A DNA stretch of 64,000 nucleotides. Origin: Pedobacter quisquiliarum. Its GTDB lineage: Bacteria > Bacteroidota > Bacteroidia > Sphingobacteriales > Sphingobacteriaceae. The translations under genes were made by a program, and so were the position numbers. Within the stretch, counting starts at the first letter, position 1. Each line of letters opens with the position of its first letter. The stretch is taken from positions 162,668 through 226,667 of the forward strand of contig NZ_BMIL01000008.1 of assembly GCF_014642175.1 (NCBI RefSeq), given 5' to 3'. The notes beneath the pieces are model-generated. The model did not search any database. It was not told where the DNA came from and saw only the letters and a program-made list of their open reading frames with translations. Below, piece by piece: positions 44,820 through 54,534 of the stretch.

Positions 44820-45428
44820 TTAAAAGTGGAATTGGATACCCAATTTTGGAGCGAAAAAGTTAGTTCCAAAACTTACGTTGTCATAACCTGCGCCTTTAAC
44901 GTCGTTTTCATTAGCGTCTTCAACACGGTAGTTAGTGTAGCTTAAACCGTTTAAAGCCAATTCAATACCGATTTTCTTAGTAGGGAAGAAAGCAAAACCT
45001 GGAGATAATGCTACGCCGATTTGAGTAGACTTACCTAATTTTGCACCTTCATCACCTTGTGCGTCAACAGCATGTGCTGAACCGAACTGCATAGGCACTG
45101 CTAATTGTCCGAAGAATTTGAACTGCTCTGAAATGTTTGTGTAGTAACGACCAAATGGACTTACAACAAACGCTTCGTTTTTAGTTGTACCAATGTTCTT
45201 ATCGTAGCTGTAACCAATACCAGTACCTACTGCAATGTTATCTGAAACAAAGTAACCTACACTAGGAACAATCTCAAAGCTGGTGTTTGCTTTCGAATTT
45301 GCTGCATCGCTTTTTTGACTATCAAATGCAATGTTACCACCCAACATAACTTTTCCTTTTTCTGTTTGTGCCTGAGTACTAAAACCTAAAGCAGCTACTG
45401 CAAAAATTGATAATAATAACTTTTTCAT
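44820..45428 (-). CDS. Small outer-membrane beta-barrel protein
   Basis: This 202-residue protein has a signal peptide (MKKLLLSIFAVAALGFSTQAQ). Its mature part is built of alternating strands such as NIAVGTGIGYSYD and FEIVPSVGYFVSD, and it ends in LGIQFHF with a terminal Phe. This is the layout of OmpW/OmpA-barrel-like outer-membrane proteins of Bacteroidota (PF13505-type). No OmpA peptidoglycan-binding domain is present. The function is unknown; it may be structural. It has a 400-bp upstream gap. Confidence 0.85.
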   Translation of the reverse strand: MKKLLLSIFAVAALGFSTQAQTEKGKVMLGGNIAFDSQKSDAANSKANTSFEIVPSVGYFVSDNIAVGTGIGYSYDKNIGTTKNEAFVVSPFGRYYTNISEQFKFFGQLAVPMQFGSAHAVDAQGDEGAKLGKSTQIGVALSPGFAFFPTKKIGIELALNGLSYTNYRVEDANENDVKGAGYDNVSFGTNFFAPKLGIQFHF

Positions 45429-45748
45429 TTTCTTAAATTTTAATGTTCAACGTGGCCATTTTGTTTTTATATCCTGACCAACGATGTCATATAGTCAATA
45501 GCTGTGCCAAAGCCAACATGTCTTAAATGTGGAATAAAGCACGTTTTTGTCTAACTTGCTAGTTAATAACTAAATAAGAAATCCAAATAGAGCGTTTATT
45601 ATTTTGCAGTGACACAACTAAGTGTTATTGTAACACTAAGGTCATGTAATTGAAAGATGCAGTCTGACTAATTTAGAAAGATTGTCAGTAATAAAGATGC
45701 CAAAATAGACAATTTAGACTGACAAGCCGTCTCAATAACCCTTGAACA
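45429..45748. other. Non-coding region upstream of the barrel gene
   Basis: This AT-rich gap lies between the barrel gene start and the clpB terminator. No exact TAnnTTTG box was found close to the start. No gene, repeat or structured RNA was recognised. Confidence 0.5.
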
Positions 45749-45786
45749 TGAAAAAGCCGCCCTTGCGAAATTCAGGGGCGGCTTTC
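45749..45786 (-). terminator. Terminator of clpB
   Basis: Read on the minus strand, GAAAGCCGCCCCTG pairs with CAAGGGCGGCTTTT around a short loop and ends in TTTTT. It lies about 50 bp after the clpB stop. Confidence 0.85.
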
Positions 45787-45833
45787 AATTAGCCATGCTT
45801 GTGCATGCTGTCAAAAACTTGTGCTAGCAACCA

Positions 45834-48443
45834 CTAGCTAACGGTCTCTGGCTTCATGTTTAAGAAAACAAACTTGTGATCGAACATGTCGAGTTTAATC
45901 TTACTATCCTTATCAATATTACCAGCGAGGATCTCTTTAGAAAGCTCGTTCAGAATACGTTTCTGGATAACACGCTTCAATGGACGTGCGCCGAACTGTG
46001 GATCATAGCCAAGCTCTGCAAGCCAATCCAATGCTTCATCCGTAGCTTCGATTTCAACACCCATATCTTTAAGCGTCTCCTGTACATGTCTGAACTGTAA
46101 AGTAACAATGCCTCTGATCTCCTCACGGTTTAGAGGCGTGAACATGATCAGCTCGTCGATACGGTTCAGGAACTCTGGTCTGATGGTCTGCTTTAAGAGC
46201 TCAAACACCTCATTCTTTGTTTTCGCAATCAGCATATCCCTGTTCTCATCGATCAGCTCTTTGAAGTTTTCCTGGATCAGATGGGAGCCGATATTCGATG
46301 TCATGATGATGATCGTGTTCTTGAAGTTCACCAAGCGACCTTTGTTGTCGGTCAACCGGCCATCATCAAGCACCTGCAGCAGGATGTTAAACACATCCGG
46401 GTGGGCTTTTTCGATCTCGTCCAGCAAAACTACTGAATAAGGCTTTCTACGCACCGCTTCAGTCAGCTGCCCACCTTCATCGTATCCTACATATCCCGGA
46501 GGCGCACCGATCAGTCTGGAAACCGCATGACGTTCCTGGTACTCACTCATGTCGATCCTGGTCATTGCATTTTCATCATTGAACAGGAACTCCGCCAGAG
46601 CTTTTGCAAGCTCGGTTTTACCCACACCCGTTGTGCCCAGGAAAATAAAGGACCCAATGGGCTTGCGCTTATCCTGCAATCCGGCGCGGGACCTGCGAAT
46701 GGCATCGGAGATGGCTTCTATCGCTTCATCCTGACCGGCCACACGTTTATGCAGTTCCGCTTCCAGGTGCAGCAGCTTCGCGCGTTCACTTGCAATCAGC
46801 TTCGTCACCGGAATACCTGTCCAACGCGCCACTACACCCGCAATATCGTCGGCAGTAACTTCCTCTTTAAGCATGCGGCTTTCTGCCTGCTGACCTTCCA
46901 GCTCGGCTTTCACCTGAGCAGCTTTATCCTGTGCTTCTTTAATTTTACCGTAACGGATCTCCGCCACACGGCCGTAATCACCTGCACGCTCTGCTTGTGC
47001 GGCCTCAAGCTTGTAGCTTTCGATCTGTTCAGATAAGCTGTTCACCAGCTCTACCTGGTCTTTTTCTGCCTGCCATTTCGCTTTAAGCGCATCCCGCTCC
47101 GCAGAAAGATTTGCAATCTCTTCACCTAAGGATGCCACCTTTTTCTCGTCGTTTTCACGCTTGATGGCCTCTCGTTCAATCTCCAGCTGCATAATTCTGC
47201 GGTCCAGCTCATCCACATTTTCTGGTACACTGTCCATTTCCAGGCGCAGCTTAGATGCGGCTTCATCCATCAGGTCAATTGCTTTATCTGGCAAGAACCT
47301 GTCGGAAATATACCGTTGGGAGAGTTCTACTGCAGCAATAATGGCCTCATCTTTAATACGCACCTTGTGGTGTGTTTCATAGCGTTCCTTTAAGCCACGC
47401 AAAATGGAAATCGCATCTTGTGTATCCGGCTCATCAACGTTCACTTTCTGAAAACGTCTTTCCAGTGCTTTATCCTTTTCAAAGTACTTCTGGTACTCAT
47501 CAAGGGTAGTTGCACCAATTGCACGAAGTTCACCGCGGGCTAGGGCAGGTTTAAGTATGTTTGCAGCATCCATGGCACCTTCACCGCCGCCGGCACCAAC
47601 CAGCGTATGGATCTCATCAATAAACATGATGATATCGCCCTCGCTCTGTTGCACCTCTTTAACCACGGCTTTCAAACGTTCTTCAAACTCCCCTTTATAT
47701 TTTGCACCGGCAATCAGTGCACCCATATCTAAAGAAAATACAGTCTTGGTCTTGAGGTTCTCCGGCACGTCGCCTTTAATGATACGAAATGCGATACCTT
47801 CCGCAATGGCGGTCTTACCAACACCTGGCTCCCCAATAAGGATAGGGTTGTTTTTAGTCCTGCGGGATAGAATCTGAATTACCCGTCTGATTTCCTCATC
47901 ACGGCCAATAACCGGATCCAGCTTACCAGATTCCGCATACTCATTCAAGTTACGTGCATATTTATTTAAGGCATTATAGGTCGCCTCCGCATTCTGGTCC
48001 GTTACCCGGTTATCACCACGTAGGGAAACAATTGCGGTCTTAAGATCTTTTTCATTTACACCCATATCCTTCAGAAGTTTGGATGTATTGTCGTTCGCGG
48101 CAAGGATCCCAAGCAGCAGGTGCTCTACGGATACAAACTCGTCTTTAAACTCTTTAAGGTAAGATTGTGCTTTTTGCAAAGCCGTATTTGCGCCGGAGGA
48201 TAGGTAGACATTACTTCCACTTACCTTCGGGTATTTGCTAATCTGGGCATCCAGATATTGGTTTAGTACATTTAAGTTTACGTTTAGCTTCTTCAATACG
48301 TAAGAAACCACGTTCTCATCAACATTTAGCAAACCTTTAAGTAGGTGTGCGGTCTCAATAGCCTGTTGCTGATTGCCTTCGGTTATTGCTGAAGCCTGTT
48401 GAACTGCTTCCTGGGCTTTGATTGTAAAGTTGTTGAAGTTCAT
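45834..48443 (-). CDS. clpB: ATP-dependent chaperone ClpB
   Basis: This 869-residue Hsp100 disaggregase has a Clp-N domain (about 1-145), a first AAA domain with GEPGVGKTA and [13 protein letters not shown], and a long coiled-coil middle domain (about 410-530). The second AAA domain has [54 protein letters not shown] and the sensor [10 protein letters not shown]. It extracts proteins from aggregates together with DnaK. Length and middle domain separate it from ClpA/ClpC. It is monocistronic with its own terminator. Confidence 0.98.
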   Translation of the reverse strand: MNFNNFTIKAQEAVQQASAITEGNQQQAIETAHLLKGLLNVDENVVSYVLKKLNVNLNVLNQYLDAQISKYPKVSGSNVYLSSGANTALQKAQSYLKEFKDEFVSVEHLLLGILAANDNTSKLLKDMGVNEKDLKTAIVSLRGDNRVTDQNAEATYNALNKYARNLNEYAESGKLDPVIGRDEEIRRVIQILSRRTKNNPILIGEPGVGKTAIAEGIAFRIIKGDVPENLKTKTVFSLDMGALIAGAKYKGEFEERLKAVVKEVQQSEGDIIMFIDEIHTLVGAGGGEGAMDAANILKPALARGELRAIGATTLDEYQKYFEKDKALERRFQKVNVDEPDTQDAISILRGLKERYETHHKVRIKDEAIIAAVELSQRYISDRFLPDKAIDLMDEAASKLRLEMDSVPENVDELDRRIMQLEIEREAIKRENDEKKVASLGEEIANLSAERDALKAKWQAEKDQVELVNSLSEQIESYKLEAAQAERAGDYGRVAEIRYGKIKEAQDKAAQVKAELEGQQAESRMLKEEVTADDIAGVVARWTGIPVTKLIASERAKLLHLEAELHKRVAGQDEAIEAISDAIRRSRAGLQDKRKPIGSFIFLGTTGVGKTELAKALAEFLFNDENAMTRIDMSEYQERHAVSRLIGAPPGYVGYDEGGQLTEAVRRKPYSVVLLDEIEKAHPDVFNILLQVLDDGRLTDNKGRLVNFKNTIIIMTSNIGSHLIQENFKELIDENRDMLIAKTKNEVFELLKQTIRPEFLNRIDELIMFTPLNREEIRGIVTLQFRHVQETLKDMGVEIEATDEALDWLAELGYDPQFGARPLKRVIQKRILNELSKEILAGNIDKDSKIKLDMFDHKFVFLNMKPETVS

Positions 48444-48575
48444 ACTTGCTTTGGCACAAAACAGATGCCATGCACTGTATAAAGCAAGACTAGGAAAAAC
48501 TGTCCTGTAATAAGAAGTTGAACAGACTAATTGGCTGTTTATGAATCTGTTTAACTGTAAAAATGTCTGTAAGTG

Positions 48576-49352
48576 TTATCTATAGGTGAAAACCAGTGCT
48601 GCTGATGAGCCAGCATATCCTTTTTTCCACTTGTAAGTGAGCAAGTCATAACCGGTGGGTAGCGTATTAGAAGCAATTGCTTGGAGATCAGAACTGATCA
48701 GTACGTGCGTACCCGCCTGATCTCTAACGAAAACAGTAAAGACATAATCAGCGTCCCGCTCAATGATGCCAGCTAAACTAATCTGTTCATTAACGTCGAT
48801 GTTTATAAATCCTGTTGAACTAGCGGGTACATTCTTAATAACATCGCTCTTGTAATATAGCGGATAATCATATAAGGAGTTCGGCTGCATCTTATAAGCT
48901 ACACCTTTCACCGGTTTATAGACCTCCACCCAGACATCGCCGCCGTTGAATTTCTTTAAGGTGTGAAAGTCGAAGCCTTCCCATCCTGAAAGGTTTTCTA
49001 TGATAAAGTTCTTGATGAAAGGTTTTAGGATCGTAATTGACTTCCTAGTCGTGGCTGTTTTACCATCAGCACTCGTAGCAGTCATGCTGAGAATGTAAGT
49101 TCCAGCTTTTTTATATGATATTTCTGGGGCTTTTTCATTGCTTGTTCGGCCATCACCAAAATCCCAGAGATAAGAAACGGCATTAGTAGATCCATTCGTC
49201 GGCACGCCCCAAAAGGAATCCCGACTTACATAATTAGAGACATTCTCTCTACCAAAAGTGAAATCGGCGCTAGGCTCGGGCTTAAGCTCGTCTTTTTTGC
49301 AACCGACAAAACTTAGCGTAAAAAGGGTGAGGAGTAGTAATGCTTTCTTCAT
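48576..49352 (-). CDS. PKD-domain lipoprotein
   Basis: This 258-residue protein has a lipoprotein signal (MKKALLLLTLFTLSFVGC). A PKD domain covers about residues 27-110, with YLWDFGDGRTSNEKAPEISY and the closing SITIL strand. The second half (about 112-258) is beta-rich and unrecognised. PKD domains are protein- or sugar-binding modules on the cell surface. It is not clearly in an operon with its neighbours. Confidence 0.85.
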   Translation of the reverse strand: MKKALLLLTLFTLSFVGCKKDELKPEPSADFTFGRENVSNYVSRDSFWGVPTNGSTNAVSYLWDFGDGRTSNEKAPEISYKKAGTYILSMTATSADGKTATTRKSITILKPFIKNFIIENLSGWEGFDFHTLKKFNGGDVWVEVYKPVKGVAYKMQPNSLYDYPLYYKSDVIKNVPASSTGFINIDVNEQISLAGIIERDADYVFTVFVRDQAGTHVLISSDLQAIASNTLPTGYDLLTYKWKKGYAGSSAALVFTYR

Positions 49353-49429
49353 GATTCGCGTTAATGTTTGTAAAAGTTACAAATAAACCGCATCGCCAGA
49401 CAATCTGTAATTCATTTGTTGCATAACAA

Positions 49430-49453
49430 CAAAGCCCCCACAGTGTGGGGGCT
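49430..49453 (-). terminator. Hairpin after the SRPBCC gene
   Basis: AGCCCCCACA and its near-complement TGGGGGCT form a GC-rich stem. On the minus strand it is followed by a weak T-rich tract (TTTGTTGTT). It lies 26 bp downstream of the pyrE-SRPBCC transcript end. Confidence 0.7.
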
Positions 49454-49478
49454 CGTAAGCATATATTATTAAATGAGC

Positions 49479-49877
49479 TTAAACCAGCATTTCAGCAAGT
49501 TTGCTGGTTTGGTGGTCCGCTAATTTTTGTAGTGGCCCGGAAGCCAACATTTTCATCATCATGTTTAAATCTGCAGTGATGGTATGCTTTGCAGTTGTGC
49601 CGCCATTAGCATTAGGCGCTACATTCCATTTAAGTTCCACATCAAAGGGCGCCTTTTCAGAGGGGATTGCTGTAAGCTCCTGATTTTCAATGCGCGTATT
49701 GATTTTAATGGCAAGTTTAGCCATGTTCTGAATCGTGAAACTCGCTTCATCCTCTGTTGATGACCAGTTATAGATGTTCTCTGGCATCAGTTGTTGATGG
49801 TTGTTCAGATTTGAAAGAAAGGCATAAACAGCCTCTACGGGCTGGTTTATTTCTGTTGTACTCTCTATGATGGTCAT
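49479..49877 (-). CDS. SRPBCC-family protein
   Basis: This 132-residue protein has the START/Bet v1-like pattern: STTEINQPVEAVYAFLSNLNNHQQLMP at the N-terminus, central beta strands, and a long C-terminal helix ending LADHQTSKLAEMLV. The family binds hydrophobic ligands; some members are cyclases or dehydratases. No ligand can be named. It follows pyrE by 21 bp and is probably co-transcribed. Confidence 0.8.
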   Translation of the reverse strand: MTIIESTTEINQPVEAVYAFLSNLNNHQQLMPENIYNWSSTEDEASFTIQNMAKLAIKINTRIENQELTAIPSEKAPFDVELKWNVAPNANGGTTAKHTITADLNMMMKMLASGPLQKLADHQTSKLAEMLV

Positions 49878-49898
49878 ATAATATTTGGTTTTTAAATC

Positions 49899-50540
49899 TT
49901 ATCTACCCCACTCAGCAGGGTTCTCGCGCCATTTTTTAAGCAACTCAATGTCAGTTCCTGCGATAATGCTGTGTTCGGATGCATAGTCGATCAGGGTCTC
50001 GTAGTTTGATAAGGAAGTGTAACGACATTTCGCCGCCTTAAAGTTCTCCTCAGCTACGTCAAAACCATAGGTAAAGATGGACACCAATCCTGCTACAGAC
50101 AAACCTGCATCTCGCAATGCCGCTACAGCAGCTAAGCTGCTTTTTCCGGTAGAGATTAGGTCTTCTACAAGTACAACGCGTTGGCCTTCTACAATTTCCC
50201 CTTCAATTAAACTGCCAGTTCCATGTTCTTTTGCTTTTGCACGAACATAAGCAAAGGGTAAACCAAGTTCCTGTGCAACTAATGCGCCCTGTGGTATACC
50301 AGCGGTGGCAACACCAACAATAAGATCAACAGATCCATACTCTTCCTGAACCAGCTGTGTAAGCTTCTGTCTGATGTAGGTTCTTATTGAAGGATGGGAA
50401 AGCGTAACTCTGTTATCGCAATAAATAGGGGATTTCCAACCCGAGGCCCACGTAAATGGATTATTAGGTTGTAACTTTATTGCTTTAATTTGTAAAAGAA
50501 ATTCAGCTACCTTTAATTCAATATCACTTTTATTAAACAT
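49899..50540 (-). CDS. pyrE: Orotate phosphoribosyltransferase
   Basis: This 213-residue enzyme joins orotate and PRPP to OMP in pyrimidine synthesis. WASGWKSPIYCDNR and the PRPP loop VVLVEDLISTGKSS are present. The start at 50540 matches the family N-terminus (MFNKSDIELKVAEFLLQIKA). Its ATG overlaps the ATG of the divergent NUDIX gene: CATG at 50538-50541 serves both strands. There is therefore no intergenic DNA, and promoters must lie inside the opposite gene. Confidence 0.97.
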   Translation of the reverse strand: MFNKSDIELKVAEFLLQIKAIKLQPNNPFTWASGWKSPIYCDNRVTLSHPSIRTYIRQKLTQLVQEEYGSVDLIVGVATAGIPQGALVAQELGLPFAYVRAKAKEHGTGSLIEGEIVEGQRVVLVEDLISTGKSSLAAVAALRDAGLSVAGLVSIFTYGFDVAEENFKAAKCRYTSLSNYETLIDYASEHSIIAGTDIELLKKWRENPAEWGR

Positions 50541-51150
50541 GATCCAAAATTACAGAATTTATATCAACGATAACAGTTTGTTTATATCAGACACGATGCC
50601 TGATGAAGTCGAGAATCTCCAACTTCTTGAAGCTGAAGGGTTTGAATTTAAAACATTTTATAAAAATCTTAGTAAAGGATCAGCTGGTCATTATGTGATT
50701 CTAACAGAATCTCCTAAAGTCGTTTTTAAAAGGATCAAAGAATCCTGTCAGCTCATCAAAGCCGCTGGCGGACTTGTAAAAAATGCAGATAAAGGCTACT
50801 TGTTCATTTTCAGGAACAAACGCTGGGATCTTCCGAAGGGTAAAGTAGAAAAGGGCGAAAAAATGAAGGAAGCCGCTTTACGTGAGGTTGAAGAAGAATG
50901 TGGGGTGAAAATCTTCAAAAACAAAGAAAAACTCTGCAGAACCTACCACATCTATGAGATGAACAACCGCATTGTGCTGAAAAAAACCAACTGGTACAGC
51001 ATGACTGTAAAGGGCTCACCGAAGCTGGTGCCGCAAAAAGAAGAGGGTATCACCAAAGCAGAATGGCTAACTCCAAACGAGCTTGCCCCAGTGTTGAAAA
51101 ACACCTACCCACTTATCCTTGATGTGCTAAAGTCGGGCGACCTGCTCTAG
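50539..51150 (+). CDS. NUDIX hydrolase
   Basis: This 203-residue protein has a Nudix box in PKGKVEKGEKMKEAALREVE followed by EECGV, with the GX5EX7REUXEEXGU spacing. An N-terminal extension of about 70 residues precedes it. Nudix enzymes hydrolyse nucleoside diphosphate derivatives; the substrate is unknown. Its start codon overlaps that of pyrE on the other strand. It ends 38 bp from the convergent coaD gene. Confidence 0.93.
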   Translation: MIQNYRIYINDNSLFISDTMPDEVENLQLLEAEGFEFKTFYKNLSKGSAGHYVILTESPKVVFKRIKESCQLIKAAGGLVKNADKGYLFIFRNKRWDLPKGKVEKGEKMKEAALREVEEECGVKIFKNKEKLCRTYHIYEMNNRIVLKKTNWYSMTVKGSPKLVPQKEEGITKAEWLTPNELAPVLKNTYPLILDVLKSGDLL

Positions 51151-51188
51151 TAAAATCAACAGCAGCTCAACTGCTTCAATCCGCTTTT

Positions 51189-51650
51189 TTATAGATACTG
51201 TATGGCTTCTTTCGGGAGAAAGGAGCTTACATCTCCACCATTACGCAAAATATCGCGCACAATCGTAGAACTGATGGCTGAATATTCCGGTTTGCTCAGT
51301 ATGAAGATCGACTCCACTTCCGGCATCATCGTCTGATTGATCTGCGCGATAGCACGCTCGTACTCAAAATCTGCTACCGAGCGGATGCCTCTCACCATAT
51401 AAGTTGCCTTAATTCTCTTGCAAAAATCTACCGTCAGGCCTTCATAGGTCTGCACTTCAATATTTGCTTCATCCTGAAATACCGCTCGTACAATCTCTTC
51501 ACGCTTATCTGCAGAAAGAAATCCCTGTTTTGAACTGTTGAGGCCTATGCCCACAACAATCTTGTCGAACAGGGGCAAAGATCGCTTCAGAATATCCACA
51601 TGCGCAATCGTTATGGGATCGAAAGAACCTGGAAATAGTGCTATTTTCAT
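51189..51650 (-). CDS. coaD: Pantetheine-phosphate adenylyltransferase
   Basis: This 153-residue enzyme makes dephospho-CoA from phosphopantetheine and ATP. The nucleotidyltransferase motif FPGSFDPITIAHVDIL is at the N-terminus, and VRGIRSVADFEYE and the ISSTIVRDI strand (as in KMSKS-like motifs) follow. The length is typical. It is the last gene of a DUF3822-rsmD-coaD cluster, 1 bp after rsmD. Confidence 0.97.
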   Translation of the reverse strand: MKIALFPGSFDPITIAHVDILKRSLPLFDKIVVGIGLNSSKQGFLSADKREEIVRAVFQDEANIEVQTYEGLTVDFCKRIKATYMVRGIRSVADFEYERAIAQINQTMMPEVESIFILSKPEYSAISSTIVRDILRNGGDVSSFLPKEAIQYL

Positions 51651-51651
51651 A

Positions 51652-52197
51652 CTATGCTTCTACTGGGTTTTCAAAAAAGCTGAAGGAAGAGTTACCGTAT
51701 CGGCGCGTTTCGGTAAAACCTTCAAGAAAGTTAAGCTTCAGGAAGGAGGGATGTTCAATAACCAGCACGCCATTATCGGTTAATAACCCGTTCTTAATAA
51801 CCTTTTCCGCAATCTGCGGGATGTTCGGCAGGTCGTATGGCGGATCTGCAAAAATGATCTGGTACGACTTCTTATGCTGATCGAGGAACTTAAACACATC
51901 ACCTTTGATGGTGTGGATCTGATTCAGCTCATATTTCTTGATCACGGACTCCAGCCAGTAAACACAGCCGGAGTGTTTATCTACTGATGTCACACTTTTG
52001 ATGTCACGGGAGGCAAATTCAATGCTGATGTTCCCCGTACCGGAGAATAAATCCAGCACCTCACAATTGTCGAAATCGTACGTATTATATAGTATGTTAA
52101 ACAAGGCTTCTTTGGCCATGTCAGTAGTCGGTCTAACGGGTAAACTTGCTGGCGCATTCATGCGGATGCCCTTAAGTTTTCCTCCAATTATTCGCAT
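51652..52197 (-). CDS. rsmD: 16S rRNA (guanine966-N2)-methyltransferase
   Basis: This 181-residue protein has IIGGKLKG at the start, RPTTDMAKEALFNIL, the SAM-binding LDLFSGTGNISIEFAS and the catalytic DPPY. It methylates G966 of 16S rRNA in the assembling 30S subunit. It overlaps the end of the DUF3822 gene by 10 bp and is followed 1 bp later by coaD, an arrangement common in bacteria. Confidence 0.96.
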   Translation of the reverse strand: MRIIGGKLKGIRMNAPASLPVRPTTDMAKEALFNILYNTYDFDNCEVLDLFSGTGNISIEFASRDIKSVTSVDKHSGCVYWLESVIKKYELNQIHTIKGDVFKFLDQHKKSYQIIFADPPYDLPNIPQIAEKVIKNGLLTDNGVLVIEHPSFLKLNFLEGFTETRRYGNSSFSFFENPVEA

Positions 52198-53024
52198 AGA
52201 TTCAGTGCTAGTAAGCTGGTATAATAATGTGGAGGCATATCCTCCAGGATAGAATTGTTGGTAAGATCTTCAGCAGGTGTGCAAAGTTGTATCGCCGGGA
52301 AGTATTTCATCAGGATATCGTATTGTTCGTCGCCCTCATTAAAGATCCCGCTCGCAAGTAGTCTGGTTTGCGTTGTGTCGATGTTGAGCTGCTTCAGGAG
52401 TAGCAGTAAGTAGTAATGGAATTCCTCCGCGTTTTCAATCTGAAAAACGTTCTGGAAGATCATCTTTCCATGTTGAAGTAACATTGCCTGAAAAGACCCT
52501 GCGGTAAAATCAAGATAAAACTGCTGTGTTGCGGCTCCTGCATTTAAGGCCAGCAATCCGGCGGTCTGCTCATAGGTGCCTGCTTCACGCCAGTGTGATT
52601 TAAGGGCGGATTCTACAGCATTCGGAAGCAGAAATAGATTCGTAAAATCCTGTCCGGAATAAGCAGCCGTGTACACATTGGAGGAATAATGGTCCAGGTC
52701 GCTGAAGTATTGCAAGTAGGGTGCAGCAACCGCTTCAGTGTAAAGTGTCTTTGGTATCGACACGGTATTGGTCGTGTACGACGAGATCTTGACACGATTA
52801 AACAGCAGGCTTAAATAAGGATCTGAAAGAATGGTAGAAGAAAGATTGTATGCTGTAGGCTGGAAGTCCTGGCAATCGTAAACCACTTCAACTTTCTGCT
52901 CGACAGTGTTAACAATGGCATAGGAAAAGCTATCTGCCGTAATCTTCAACAACAAATTACAATTTAAAGCCGCTACCGGATCAAATGCCGGATCCTCCAA
53001 TAAGATGCTGTTTTTGTTATTCAT
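52188..53024 (-). CDS. DUF3822-family protein
   Basis: The ATG at 53024 (MNNKNSILLED) is preferred to one 33 bp upstream because an exact TAATTTTG box lies between them. The 278-residue protein belongs to DUF3822, a Bacteroidota family. The sequence has repeated patterns of hydrophobic strands reminiscent of actin-like folds (LLALNAGAATQQFYLDF); that resemblance is only an impression. Function unknown. It overlaps rsmD and is probably the first gene of that operon. Confidence 0.82.
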   Translation of the reverse strand: MNNKNSILLEDPAFDPVAALNCNLLLKITADSFSYAIVNTVEQKVEVVYDCQDFQPTAYNLSSTILSDPYLSLLFNRVKISSYTTNTVSIPKTLYTEAVAAPYLQYFSDLDHYSSNVYTAAYSGQDFTNLFLLPNAVESALKSHWREAGTYEQTAGLLALNAGAATQQFYLDFTAGSFQAMLLQHGKMIFQNVFQIENAEEFHYYLLLLLKQLNIDTTQTRLLASGIFNEGDEQYDILMKYFPAIQLCTPAEDLTNNSILEDMPPHYYTSLLALNLCE

Positions 53025-53029
53025 CTTAG

Positions 53030-53037
53030 CAAAATTA
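53030..53037 (-). promoter_or_regulatory. Putative -7 box (TAATTTTG) abutting the DUF3822-rsmD-coaD operon
   Basis: On the minus strand TAATTTTG exactly matches TAnnTTTG and ends 5 bp before the ATG at 53024. The mRNA would be nearly leaderless. No clear -33 TTG was seen. Confidence 0.33.
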
Positions 53038-53076
53038 ATCCTTTTTTCTATAACCACAGCATTGCATATTTGTAAA

Positions 53077-54534
53077 ATGGATAAAGCCCAATTGATTGCC
53101 CAATCCTATCAATTTACACCTACTGCCGAACAGCTGGAATTTTGTAGAAAGATGGCGCTGTTTTTATCGCAACCGCTCGATGGCCAATGTTTTATCCTTC
53201 GTGGCTATGCCGGTACCGGAAAAACAACCTCTGTTGCTGCCCTGGTAAAAGCCCTGCCCAAGTTTCGTCTTCGTGCAGCCTTGCTTGCCCCAACTGGCCG
53301 CGCAGCAAAGGTGATGAGCAACTATTCCGGCCGAACAGCCCTTACCATTCACAAGAGAATTTACCGGAAAAAGTCGGCTGTCTCTACAGACATGAGCTTT
53401 CAGCTGGCACCCAATCTGGCGGAACATACCGTGTTTATCATTGATGAAGCATCCATGATCGCAGATGAGTGGAACACCCAGACGGGTTCCTCCTTTCTGA
53501 AAGATCTGATGGACTATGTCTACAATCGTAAGAATTGCGCAGTGATATTTGTCGGCGACACTGCCCAGCTTCCACCTGTGGGCAGCATGGAGAGTCCTGC
53601 GCTTAACGGCGCTTACATCGCAGGCACCTTTTATAAGAGTGTTAAGGAAGTCGAACTGCGGGAAGTTGTGCGCCAGGAGAAAACCTCGGGTATTCTGGCG
53701 AATGCGACCATGCTGCGGGAGATGATTTTCCAGTATGAAAATGAGATGCCAGAAGATATGGAAGGCGCGCTACCCATACCAAAGTTTTACACCAGTGGCT
53801 ATAAGGATATCTTCCGCATGACAGGATTAAAACTGGTTGAAGGTCTGGAATATGCTTATGGCAAATTCGATATGGAGAATACCCTGGTTGTCTGCCGATC
53901 CAATAAATCTGCAAACATTTATAACCAGCAGATCAGGGCGAGAATTTTGTACCGCGATGAAGAGCTTACCGGGGGTGATCAGATCATGGTGGTGCGCAAC
54001 AACTACTTCTGGTTACCAGATAATGAAGCGACTTCTTTCATTGCTAATGGCGATATGGCCAAAATTACCAGGGTTCGTAATCAGGAGGAACGTTATGGCT
54101 TCCGCTTTTCGGAAGTGCAATTGGAATTTCTAGATTACCCCGACGCCGGCAGCATCACCTGTAAGGTTATGCTGGACACGCTCACCTCGGAGAGTCCTAA
54201 CCTCGCTTATGAAGACAGCAGAAAGCTTTTCGAGGAAATCAGTCTGGATTATGCACACATTACCAACAAGAAGGAGCGACTCCTTGCCATAAAGGAAGAT
54301 CCATATTACAATGCCCTGCAGATTAAGTTCGCCTACGCCGTCACCTGCCATAAAGCCCAGGGTGGACAATGGGACGCTGTATTTGTAGATCAGGGATACT
54401 TAACAGAAGAGATGATTGATCTGGACTTTCTCCGCTGGCTGTACACCGCCATTACGCGTGCCAAAAGGCAGCTGTTCCTGGTAAACTTCGCACAGACACT
54501 CTTCCTGTCCCCCGCGCCGGAAGAAGAGTATTAG
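53077..54534 (+). CDS. RecD/Dda-like SF1B DNA helicase
   Basis: The ATG at 53077 is chosen because the family starts just before FTPTAEQLEF; the frame upstream encodes only a hydrophobic stretch from A/T-rich DNA. The 485-residue protein has LRGYAGTGKTT (Walker A), FIIDEASMIAD (Walker B), GDTAQLPPVGS, the YAVTCHKAQGGQWDAVFVD motif and LYTAITRAKRQLFLVN. This is the short SF1B helicase type without the RecD2 N-terminal domain. Its role may be in recombination or replication-fork processing. The DUF6266 gene ends 4 bp inside it on the other strand. Confidence 0.92.
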   Translation: MDKAQLIAQSYQFTPTAEQLEFCRKMALFLSQPLDGQCFILRGYAGTGKTTSVAALVKALPKFRLRAALLAPTGRAAKVMSNYSGRTALTIHKRIYRKKSAVSTDMSFQLAPNLAEHTVFIIDEASMIADEWNTQTGSSFLKDLMDYVYNRKNCAVIFVGDTAQLPPVGSMESPALNGAYIAGTFYKSVKEVELREVVRQEKTSGILANATMLREMIFQYENEMPEDMEGALPIPKFYTSGYKDIFRMTGLKLVEGLEYAYGKFDMENTLVVCRSNKSANIYNQQIRARILYRDEELTGGDQIMVVRNNYFWLPDNEATSFIANGDMAKITRVRNQEERYGFRFSEVQLEFLDYPDAGSITCKVMLDTLTSESPNLAYEDSRKLFEEISLDYAHITNKKERLLAIKEDPYYNALQIKFAYAVTCHKAQGGQWDAVFVDQGYLTEEMIDLDFLRWLYTAITRAKRQLFLVNFAQTLFLSPAPEEEY

